A stretch of 5,930 nucleotides of DNA from UBA1189 sp045654565 (lineage in GTDB: Bacteria > Bacteroidota > Bacteroidia > Bacteroidales > Bacteroidaceae), in contig JAZONP010000181.1 in the NCBI GenBank assembly GCA_045654565.1, positions 1 to 5,930 on the forward strand, given 5' to 3'. The translations under genes and the position numbers were made by a program. The first letter of the stretch is position 1, and each line of letters opens with the position of its first letter. Shown here in pieces: positions 1-5,429 of this stretch. The notes beneath the pieces were generated by a model. The model was not told the origin of the DNA and did not search any database. It worked only from the letters and a program-made list of their open reading frames with translations.

Positions 1-4
1 CACA

Positions 5-2158
5 ATGAAACCAACCAAACTTAGAAGTTGTCTTGAATTTATTTCAAGTTTAGTTAAGAATTATTTTCGAGTAGATTTGTCTTCTTTGGGTGCAGCAAAT
101 AGTGGTCTATTTGCAAGAACAAAGAGGATAAAGATGCCGGAAAGAATCTTAAATAAACAGAAAAGCCCAATCAAGTACATATTAGCGGTAAATTCAAGAC
201 AGCTTCTAACAACCCTTGCCCTTGCCGTGGCGGTGCTGCTGGGGGCTAACATATGCAACGCACAAAGCCATACCGATACTTATTGGCGAAACCTGAAGAC
301 GGGCGACTGGGTCATCGGCTTTACCGAGAAGCATGTTATATATGACAATGCCGTATGGGACATCGTGGAGCAGACGGAGAATAAAGGTGGCAGTACCTTT
401 GTAATAAGTAAGGATGGTGAAACCAAGCGCATCAAGGTAAGCCCAACAAAAAAGGAGGAGCGCACAATCACCATAGACAAAAAGGTGAGTGTAAAGTGCG
501 GCCCCATCACCACAAGTACCTTGCCCGACTATCCCACTCGTGACGACCGACAAGGCTTCAAGGACAACGGCTATCGCATGGGCGACAGCGTGACTATCGT
601 GGGCTGGCTCAAGGATATGCCCGCCGAAGCATGGCAGAAAGGGAAGGAGTTTGTGGTGGATATCCAAAACATAATCATCGATGAGCAAGAGAGCTTCTCT
701 ACACCTTTGGATTCACTGGGACGATTCACACTAAAGATTCCACTACTCAATACTTCACAAGCATTCGTTGATTGGGACTGGGGTAGAAGCAAAGTCAGTA
801 CCGTGTTTGAACCGAACGAGAGTTATTTCTTCCTTCATGACTTCTCTTCAGGACAAAAAATGTTTATGGGTGCCGATGTGCGCTTGCAGAATGAGTTGAT
901 AACTTATCCGCACAGTTGGCTCAATAAGCGCATTCCGCATGATGGTGCTACTTATGAAGAGGCAATAGCATTCATGGAATCAGTGGATAGTGTACATAAA
1001 GCATTGGACGCTGAACTGGAAGAGCGTATAGCGAGTCATCCCAAACTCTCGCAACGATACATCGATTACGTAAAAGGATACTATATCGCAGGACATGGAG
1101 AGAGTCTGATGCAGGCACGATACTATGTCGCTGCACCTACAGTCCCTAAAGAATTTATGGGCTATGCAGCCAAACATATATGGGAGAAGATACATCCTTA
1201 TACTCTCTATCGTGATTACAATACGTTCCTTCGTGACTATATCGGACAAATAGATGTCAAGAAAATGACAGCCGTAGATTATCTTAAGATTATGGCCGAT
1301 AAGAAAACGATTACATTGACCGAGGAGGAACGTTATGCTGTAGACAATTTCGATAAGGTGAAGTCAGCTATGCGTGCAGCAAGGACGGCTGAGGAAAGAA
1401 AAAACATAGAAGAGACCTACTATGTAAATGAAATAATGAGTACGCTGAACAACCTTATTCCTCGAATGCAGAAAGAATTGAGCATAGAAATCATCTGCAA
1501 TCATTCTATGAGTGTGTTCGAAAGCATTCCCTATACACCTGAATTACGCGATATAATTATTGCTCGCAGGCTATGTATGCAAATAGACAATACGCGTATG
1601 CCCCTTTATCCTGAAATCAGTTCTTGGATGGAGAAAGAATTGTCGTTGCCTGCCGCCAGAGCTGTAGTGACAGAATTGAACGAGAGGTATCTTGCTATAC
1701 AACGTCGCGACTTGCCTAACAACAATTTAATGTCATCAGACATCGTGAAGGACATGAGCGATGGCGAGAAGATACTGCGCAAACTCATCGAACCCTACAA
1801 GGGCAAGATCATCCTGCTCGACGTTTGGGGCACCTGGTGCGGCCCCTGCAAGGCGGCTTTGAAGAACAGCCAAGAGGAGTACGAGCACTTGAAGGACTAT
1901 GATATCGTATACCTCTACCTCGCCAACTGCTCCAGTGAAGAGTCTTGGAAGAATGTCATCAAGGAATACAATGTGACGGGCGACAACGTGGTGCACTACA
2001 ACCTCCCCACCGAGCAGCAAGCCACCATCGAGAACTACCTTGGAGTGAACAGCTACCCCACCTACAAACTCATCGACCGCAATGGCAACATCCTCGACGT
2101 GAATGCCGACCCTCGCGACCTCAATGCGCTGGAGGGGGTGATTAAGATGATAGAGTGA
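5..2158 (+). CDS. TlpA-like thioredoxin-fold protein, exported, with MITE-lengthened N-terminus
   Basis: The protein has 717 residues from ATG 5. A C-terminal thioredoxin domain (about 595-717) carries the redox motif W611-C-G-P-C615 and the cis-proline P685 in a SYPTY context, as in TlpA/ResA-like periplasmic thiol-disulfide oxidoreductases. Residues about 88-290 are a beta-rich region that opens YWRNLKTGDWVIGF and contains GDSVTIVGWLKDMP, a type I associate with Bacteroidales TlpA-like proteins. A charged, helical middle part follows. The hydrophobic signal core lies at residues 70-81, followed by a plausible signal peptidase I site after A86 (CNA-Q). The lipobox of the paralogue at 3353 is absent. 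The core begins abnormally far from M1 because an inverted-repeat element (21-209) adds 63 codons; without it the protein would be about 654 residues. Starting at M44 (base 134) gives a more normal signal peptide. The thioredoxin assignment is firm. The substrate is unknown; a periplasmic disulfide reductase role is family inference. Confidence 0.9.
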   Translation: MKPTKLRSCLEFISSLVKNYFRVDLSSLGAANSGLFARTKRIKMPERILNKQKSPIKYILAVNSRQLLTTLALAVAVLLGANICNAQSHTDTYWRNLKTGDWVIGFTEKHVIYDNAVWDIVEQTENKGGSTFVISKDGETKRIKVSPTKKEERTITIDKKVSVKCGPITTSTLPDYPTRDDRQGFKDNGYRMGDSVTIVGWLKDMPAEAWQKGKEFVVDIQNIIIDEQESFSTPLDSLGRFTLKIPLLNTSQAFVDWDWGRSKVSTVFEPNESYFFLHDFSSGQKMFMGADVRLQNELITYPHSWLNKRIPHDGATYEEAIAFMESVDSVHKALDAELEERIASHPKLSQRYIDYVKGYYIAGHGESLMQARYYVAAPTVPKEFMGYAAKHIWEKIHPYTLYRDYNTFLRDYIGQIDVKKMTAVDYLKIMADKKTITLTEEERYAVDNFDKVKSAMRAARTAEERKNIEETYYVNEIMSTLNNLIPRMQKELSIEIICNHSMSVFESIPYTPELRDIIIARRLCMQIDNTRMPLYPEISSWMEKELSLPAARAVVTELNERYLAIQRRDLPNNNLMSSDIVKDMSDGEKILRKLIEPYKGKIILLDVWGTWCGPCKAALKNSQEEYEHLKDYDIVYLYLANCSSEESWKNVIKEYNVTGDNVVHYNLPTEQQATIENYLGVNSYPTYKLIDRNGNILDVNADPRDLNALEGVIKMIE
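21..41 (+). repeat. Left terminal inverted repeat of the MITE-like element
   Basis: This 21-bp arm starts TTAGAAGTTG and ends GAATTTA. It pairs with 189-209 and has one mismatch, T28 against G202. Immediately inside, CTTGAA (32-37) and TTCAAG (43-48) form a small second hairpin around TTTAT, a feature of the left end only. Confidence 0.8.
49..79 (+). promoter_or_regulatory. Bacteroidetes-type promoter candidate inside the MITE
   Basis: TAGATTTG (72-79) fits the Bacteroidetes -7 consensus TAnnTTTG at every fixed base. TTTA (49-52) lies 19 bases upstream, about where a TTTG -33 box is expected, with one mismatch. Transcription would start near base 84-87 and run into the host gene. This is a motif match only; such short sequences occur by chance in AT-rich DNA. 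Confidence 0.33.
123..136 (+). promoter_or_regulatory. Possible internal start site (ATG 134) with purine-rich leader, supplied by the MITE
   Basis: AGAGGA (123-128) lies five bases before ATG 134, which is in frame with the whole gene. Starting here gives a signal peptide with an n-region rich in K and R (residues 44-67 of the long form), the hydrophobic core at 70-81, and cleavage near residue 86. That is more credible than an n-region of about 69 residues. Bacteroidetes depend little on Shine-Dalgarno pairing, so the purine tract is weak support. Confidence 0.35.
189..209 (-). repeat. Right terminal inverted repeat of the MITE-like element
   Basis: This is the reverse complement of 21-41 at 20 of 21 positions, ending CTTCTAA. 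It is followed directly by host coding sequence, which becomes identical to the paralogous leader from base 214. Confidence 0.8.
214..246 (+). repeat. 33-bp direct repeat: shared signal-peptide core of the two thioredoxin genes
   Basis: These 33 bases are identical to 3373-3405 and encode LALAVAVLLGA in both genes. With the identical 21 bases at 1-21 and 3349-3369, they show that both genes carry a copy of the same leader. The identity ends abruptly at 247 (GCT against GCG). The mature N-termini are unrelated at a glance, which suggests the leader was duplicated or converted as a unit. Confidence 0.8.
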
Positions 2159-2186
2159 AACCAAAGACGTAATAGATGATAAATGC

Positions 2187-2217
2187 TTGCTTATTAGTTT
2201 GTATTGTCGTATCTTCG
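2187..2217 (+). promoter_or_regulatory. Promoter candidate for the RhuM-family gene
   Basis: TATCTTCG (2210-2217) matches the TAnnTTTG -7 box with one mismatch. TTGC (2187-2190) lies 19 bases upstream as a weak -33 element. The predicted start of transcription near 2222-2224 leaves about 20 bases of leader before ATG 2244 but almost none before ATG 2226, so it favours the later translation start. Confidence 0.45.
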
Positions 2218-2243
2218 CACTATAAATGTTGCAGAATCGTATT

Positions 2244-3239
2244 ATGCCCGAGAATAAAGTTATCATATATACAGCCAACGATGGCAAGACAAAGATTGAT
2301 GTAAAACTCGAGGAGGAGACCTTGTGGCTTACACAAGCACAGATGTGCGAGTTGTACCAAACGAGCAAATCGAATGTAAGTGAGCATATTAAACACATCT
2401 TCGAGGAGGGCGAACTTGCAAAAGAGGCAACTGTTCGGAAATTCCGAACAGTTCAAACTGAGGGCTCACGCAACGTGGAACGCGAAGTTGAACACTATAA
2501 TCTGGATATGATTATCGCTCTCGGCTATCGTGTGCGTTCCCTCATTGCCACAAGATTCCGACAGTGGGCAACAGAGCGGTTAAGGGAATACATCGTCAAA
2601 GGCTTTACTCTTGATGACGAAAGACTGAAGAAACTGGGCGGCGGCAGTTATTGGAAGGAGTTGTTGGAACGCATCAGAGATATCCGTGCCACGGAAAAGG
2701 TGCTCTACCGCCAAATACTGGAGATATATGCTACAAGCATTGACTATGACCCACGGGCACAAGTGTCGCAGGAGTTCTTCAAGAAGGTGCAAAACAAAAT
2801 ACACTATGCCATTCACGGACATACGGCGGCAGAACTGATTGTGGAACGTGCCGATGCCGAAAAGGACTTTATGGGCCTGCTGACCTTTAAGGGCAACCAC
2901 CCCACCTTAAATGAAGCGAAAACTGCAAAGAACTATTTGAACGACAAGGAACTCCGCGCAATGGGACAGCTCGTGTCGGGATACTTGGACTTTGCCGAGC
3001 GCCAAGCCGAGCGTGAGCAGGCGATGACGATGAACGACTGGGCGGCCTATCTGGACAGGATTCTGACAATGACCGGTGAGCAACTGCTGCAAGACAATGG
3101 CAGCGTATCACACGAGGAGGCTATGGAGCATGCTACCACGGAGTACCGCAAATACAAGCAACGCACCATCAGCGATGTGGAGCGCGACTACCTGTTCTCC
3201 ATTAAAACGTTGGAGGATCTGGGTAAAAAGAAGAATTGA
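2244..3239 (+). CDS. rhuM: RhuM-family (virulence protein RhuM-like) DNA-binding protein
   Basis: The protein has 331 residues from ATG 2244. An in-frame ATG at 2226 would add six residues (MLQNRI), but the promoter-like box ends at 2217 and the family usually opens with a short acidic start leading to a VIIYTA-type strand. The N-terminal winged helix-turn-helix, about residues 28-50, begins WLTQAQMCELY and continues through TSKSNVSEHI. It is followed by the family-typical HYNLDMIIALGYRVRS, FRQWA and KGFTLDDERL segments, then a long helical C-terminal half. The length is normal and the frame is intact. RhuM was named from Salmonella pathogenicity island 3; related proteins are often found in mobile or restriction-modification islands. 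The biochemical function is not established. DNA binding is inferred from the fold, and a regulatory or defence-associated role is possible. A 25-bp palindrome lies within codons 62-70. Confidence 0.88.
   Translation: MPENKVIIYTANDGKTKIDVKLEEETLWLTQAQMCELYQTSKSNVSEHIKHIFEEGELAKEATVRKFRTVQTEGSRNVEREVEHYNLDMIIALGYRVRSLIATRFRQWATERLREYIVKGFTLDDERLKKLGGGSYWKELLERIRDIRATEKVLYRQILEIYATSIDYDPRAQVSQEFFKKVQNKIHYAIHGHTAAELIVERADAEKDFMGLLTFKGNHPTLNEAKTAKNYLNDKELRAMGQLVSGYLDFAERQAEREQAMTMNDWAAYLDRILTMTGEQLLQDNGSVSHEEAMEHATTEYRKYKQRTISDVERDYLFSIKTLEDLGKKKN
2429..2453. repeat. Perfect 25-bp palindrome inside rhuM (12-bp arms, 1-nt centre)
   Basis: AACTGTTCGGAA (2429-2440) and TTCCGAACAGTT (2442-2453) are exact reverse complements around a single A at 2441. 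The sequence spans codons 62-70, encoding ATVRKFRTV, just after the helix-turn-helix. It could be an operator half-site pair or an mRNA hairpin, or could follow partly from the encoded peptide. The symmetry is certain; the function is not. Confidence 0.85.
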
Positions 3240-3263
3240 TTCGTGAGGGATTGCCTTTAGCCC
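3240..3263 (+). repeat. Dispersed intergenic repeat, copy 1 (TTCGTGAG...ATTGCCTTTAGCCC)
   Basis: It starts directly after the rhuM stop codon. ATTGCCTTTAGCCC (3250-3263) is identical to 5234-5247. The preceding TTCGTGAG aligns with TTCATGAG at 5225-5232 with one substitution and a one-base length difference. The shared block suggests that the region before the second thioredoxin gene and the region after it descend from one duplicated leader. Confidence 0.6.
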
Positions 3264-3273
3264 GCTAGCAATC
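3249..3273 (+). terminator. Hairpin after rhuM, possible terminator
   Basis: GATTGC (3249-3254) pairs with GCAATC (3268-3273). Inside it TAG (3258-3260) pairs with CTA (3265-3267) around CCCG, giving a nine-pair stem with a three-base bulge (CTT). It starts 10 bases after the rhuM stop. The following ATAAATAAATTTT is AT-rich but not a clean T-run, so termination is a guess. Confidence 0.35.
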
Positions 3274-3296
3274 ATAAATAAATTTTCACCTCACTG

Positions 3297-3304
3297 TAAC
3301 TTTC
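3297..3304 (+). promoter_or_regulatory. Weak -7 box candidate before the second thioredoxin gene
   Basis: TAACTTTC matches TAnnTTTG except at the last base, with a G immediately following. No convincing TTTG lies about 19 bases upstream. Use of this box would leave a leader of about 40-45 bases before ATG 3353, ending in the A-rich AAGAAGAACACA. Confidence 0.3.
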
Positions 3305-3348
3305 GGGGCTTTTCTCCGTCTTATAGATGGAATAACACACAAGAAGAA

Positions 3349-3405
3349 CACAATGAAACCAACCAAACTATTCCTTGCCCTTGCCGTGGCGGTGCTGCTG
3401 GGGGC
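3349..3405 (+). repeat. Uninterrupted copy of the leader shared with the first thioredoxin gene
   Basis: The bases 3349-3369 and 3373-3405 match 1-21 and 214-246 exactly, with only three bases (ATT) between them here. This copy is the empty-site reference that exposes the 189-bp insertion in the first gene. Confidence 0.85.
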
Positions 3406-5191
3406 GTGTGCGAAAGAGAACAAAGTGATTGAGTTCCCGTTGGTAGGAGCATCCAACACTACCAGTATCGTCTTCGAGAAGGTGGAGCTCACCGACACGG
3501 CCACGGTGCTCACCGTACGCGGATTCAGCCGCCCGAACGAATGGGTCAGAGTGCCCTCATACACCCACCTTGTTGCGCAAGGTGTGGAATACAGGTTACT
3601 TGGCAGCAGAGATGTGGAGATTGACCAGGAACTCTATATGCCCGCGGATGGCGACTCGTGCTTCACCCTCTTGTTCGAGCCACTTCCCAAGGGATGCACA
3701 TCATTCGACTATATCGAGAGTGATGCCAAGAATGATTGGCGCATCTACGATGTAGACCTGACAGGGGAGCGCGATGCCAACAGACCGGAAGGATTGCCCG
3801 AAGCGTTACAACAGATACCTCAGGCCGAGGGAGAGATGCCTCAGTATGCCTACGAGATAGGCGATGTCACCATCAATGTGCATCTGCTGGGCTATCGCGA
3901 GGGATTGGTGAGGTATATGACACTGCCTGTGAATACCACTTTCGAGGGGCAACGCAGCATAGATGTGTATCTCGACCCCAAGACAGGAGAGGGCACGGTC
4001 TCCTTCCGTCAGTACGGTACGGGCAGTTCGTACATCGTCATCAACGGCAAAGGACACGAGCACTTCTTCTTTGCTCCGGGCGACAGCATAGACCTCTATG
4101 TCAACCTTGCTCACGTCAACAAGGACTTGATGTACAACTATGACGAGCCCGTAGGAGTACCTTCCATAAAGGGTTGTTGGACCAAGGGTAGCCGCTACGA
4201 TGACCTGAACAATCTGCCTTCGGTAGAATGGAACCTACCCGACTCGCTTGGCATATCAAGAAACTTGTTTGAGAACATCACCGCTGACGAATACACCGAC
4301 CGCTTGATAGAGAACTACCAAGCCCTATGCAACTTTGTAGACAACTACCCCTGCCACGCATGGCAGAAGGAGATTGCCAAGAGAGGCACCTTTGTCGATT
4401 GCTTGGGCATTCTCGAAAACGATCTCCGACGTTATGTCCTGTCCGAGGAGGAAGCAGCTGCACTTGATCCCTTGAAGTCTGAACATTATGAGCGGATTTA
4501 TGGCCTTGTCGATGTGGGTAGCCCATACCTGCTGCTTACAAAGGAACCTTATATGATAGCCAAATGCACACAAAAGTTGGACTACGGAAAGATTCTTGAA
4601 CTCTTTGACCTCTATGTTACCCATAATTCTGTTGCTTCAGCACGTCGATACCGTATGGAAGAAACAATCATTGAGGCTTTGCGCAAGGGCTTGGCCAAGC
4701 CCGAGTTCTACGCAGAGGTTATTGCTGATGTACAGCATCAGACGACAGAGGCGTTGGCCAAACTCGACAACAACATCATAGATGTCAAGGATATAGCTCC
4801 TGAAGTGCTGTTTGAGCATATCATCGCCCCACACAAGGGCAAGGTTGTGTTGGTAGATTTCTGGAACACCTGGTGCGGCCCTTGCCGCAGTGCCATCAAG
4901 GAGAACGAGCCTTACAAGACGGGCGAGCTCGCCAGCGAAGACCTCGTATGGGTGTATATCGCCAACGAGACCTCCCCCTCGAACGTATATGCTGAGACCA
5001 TCCCCAACATCAAGGGCATCCACTATCGCGTGAATGATGACCAATGGAGATTCCTCACCAAGAAAAAGTTTGGCATCACGGGCATCCCCTCCTACGTGCT
5101 TGTCGACAAGGAGGGCAACTACGCCTTGCGCAACGACCTGCGCGACCACAGCAAGATGGTGAGTACGCTGAAGGAGCAACTGAAGAAGTAG
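3353..5191 (+). CDS. TlpA-like thioredoxin-fold lipoprotein
   Basis: The protein has 612 residues. The signal peptide ends in a lipobox LLGA-C19, so it should be lipidated by signal peptidase II and held in the envelope; the residues after C19 (AKENK) do not show a strong surface-export signal. Residues about 25-140 form a beta-rich domain with FTLLFEPLP and SFDYIES, a pattern I associate with Bacteroidales TlpA-like lipoproteins. A second beta-rich region, about 160-250, is followed by a helical part to about 485. The C-terminal thioredoxin domain (about 490-612) has W507-C-G-P-C511 and cis-proline P579 (GIPSY). The start is well fixed because the leader is shared with the gene at 5. Envelope thiol-disulfide exchange is the family role; the substrate is unknown. 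Although it shares the leader DNA and fold with the first gene, the mature N-terminal regions differ, so the two are not recent whole-gene duplicates. Confidence 0.92.
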   Translation: MKPTKLFLALAVAVLLGACAKENKVIEFPLVGASNTTSIVFEKVELTDTATVLTVRGFSRPNEWVRVPSYTHLVAQGVEYRLLGSRDVEIDQELYMPADGDSCFTLLFEPLPKGCTSFDYIESDAKNDWRIYDVDLTGERDANRPEGLPEALQQIPQAEGEMPQYAYEIGDVTINVHLLGYREGLVRYMTLPVNTTFEGQRSIDVYLDPKTGEGTVSFRQYGTGSSYIVINGKGHEHFFFAPGDSIDLYVNLAHVNKDLMYNYDEPVGVPSIKGCWTKGSRYDDLNNLPSVEWNLPDSLGISRNLFENITADEYTDRLIENYQALCNFVDNYPCHAWQKEIAKRGTFVDCLGILENDLRRYVLSEEEAAALDPLKSEHYERIYGLVDVGSPYLLLTKEPYMIAKCTQKLDYGKILELFDLYVTHNSVASARRYRMEETIIEALRKGLAKPEFYAEVIADVQHQTTEALAKLDNNIIDVKDIAPEVLFEHIIAPHKGKVVLVDFWNTWCGPCRSAIKENEPYKTGELASEDLVWVYIANETSPSNVYAETIPNIKGIHYRVNDDQWRFLTKKKFGITGIPSYVLVDKEGNYALRNDLRDHSKMVSTLKEQLKK

Positions 5192-5202
5192 CAGCAAAGG
5201 TT

Positions 5203-5235
5203 TTCGTGGCTAATTCGTGATTAATTCATGAGCAT
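5203..5235 (+). repeat. Three TTCRTG motifs in an 11-bp period
   Basis: TTCGTG at 5203-5208 and 5214-5219 and TTCATG at 5225-5230 are each 11 bases apart, about one helical turn, and the first two are followed by matching AT-rich tails ending TAA. Further single TTCGTG copies occur at 3240-3245, 5268-5273 and 5331-5336, all in the two related intergenic regions. Confidence 0.5.
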
Positions 5236-5318
5236 TGCCTTTAGCCCCTGCGGGCGGCGAACTTCGTTTCGTGTTCCCTTTTTTCAACATAAATTTCCGT
5301 GAATTGCCCATGAATTAA
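5221..5318. repeat. Imperfect 16-bp inverted repeat in the intergenic region
   Basis: TTAATTCATGAGCATT (5221-5236) matches the reverse complement of 5303-5318 at 14 of 16 positions, including a perfect TTAATTCATG/CATGAATTAA core. The 66-base gap between the arms makes a simple terminator unlikely. It could be the remains of a small mobile element or chance within TTCRTG-rich DNA. Confidence 0.35.
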
Positions 5319-5359
5319 CCATAAATAAAATTCGTGTAACAACATAAACAACCAATACA

Positions 5360-5395
5360 ATGAAATCGCCTATTTCTATGCGGTTATTAAATTAA
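5360..5395 (+). pseudogene. 11-residue open frame, possible remnant of a third paralogue's start
   Basis: The ATG stands in ACAATGAAA, as for the gene at 3353, and reads MKSPISMRLLN before TAA. The bases upstream repeat landmarks of the leader of that gene in the same order. The frame then stops before any hydrophobic signal core, and the BRO-N promoter begins six bases later. It may be the cut-off start of a lost thioredoxin paralogue or a short upstream peptide; the match is short and the call is tentative. Confidence 0.25.
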
Positions 5396-5408
5396 ATTGC
5401 TAACTTTG
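5377..5408 (+). promoter_or_regulatory. Promoter candidate for the BRO-N gene
   Basis: TAACTTTG (5401-5408) fits TAnnTTTG at every fixed base and sits 21 bases before ATG 5430, in very AT-rich DNA. The -33 region is weak (TATG at 5377-5380). This is the best promoter match in the window. Confidence 0.55.
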
Positions 5409-5429
5409 CTGCAATAAAATCACCTTGGT

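Larger units (their letters stand above)
21..209. mobile_element. MITE-like 189-bp inverted-repeat element inserted in a signal-peptide coding region
   Basis: Flanking bases 1-21 and 214-246 are identical to the contiguous start of the gene at 3353 (3349-3369 and 3373-3405). The first gene has exactly 189 more bases between these blocks. The extra DNA is bounded by 21-bp inverted repeats (21-41 and 189-209, 20/21 matching) beginning TTAGAAG. It is about 32% GC, much lower than the flanking coding sequence, and encodes no transposase, which fits a miniature inverted-repeat element mobilised in trans. No perfect target duplication is visible. The inverted repeats run outward as TTA (21-23) and TAA (207-209), so target sites such as TA or TNA cannot be separated from the element ends. 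The element reads through in frame with no stop. I do not recognise the family of its ends. Confidence 0.78.
5192..5429. other. 238-bp intergenic region with repeats and a duplicated leader
   Basis: No substantial gene lies here. In order it holds three TTCRTG motifs at 11-base spacing (5203-5230), the ATTGCCTTTAGCCC repeat (5234-5247), a GCCC/GGGC mini-hairpin (5244-5255), an inverted repeat (5221-5236 with 5303-5318), ATAAATAAA (5321-5329), GTAAC (5336-5340), ACAATGAAA (5357-5365) opening an 11-codon frame, and the promoter of the BRO-N gene. The repeat block, ATAAATAAA, GTAAC and ACAATGAAA occur in the same order before the gene at 3353. Confidence 0.55.

Noticed and set aside
22..208. TA target-site duplication (22-23 and 207-208), as for IS630/Tc1-type elements
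   Set aside because: The TAs fall inside the inverted repeats, and a net gain of 185 bp would have left the original gene out of frame, contrary to the paralogue comparison.
61..258. Minus-strand open frame across the MITE and leader
   Set aside because: It spans the junction of element and host DNA in reverse and has no recognisable domain; it is a shadow of the forward frame.
206..688. Minus-strand open frame of 160 codons
   Set aside because: It lies opposite a recognisable exported-protein segment with normal forward coding; its hydrophobic and low-complexity composition is typical of antisense frames.
2226..2243. Upstream ATG as the start of rhuM
   Set aside because: It would lie only a few bases after the predicted transcription start and adds six residues not typical of the family; kept as an alternative only.
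1736..2398. Minus-strand open frame of 220 codons
   Set aside because: It covers the thioredoxin active-site region, the intergenic gap and the start of rhuM in antisense; the forward frames contain clear family motifs.
5244..5278. Rho-independent terminator after the second thioredoxin gene (GCCC-CTGC-GGGC)
   Set aside because: The four-pair stem is not followed by a T-run; the TTTTTT tract starts more than 20 bases further on.
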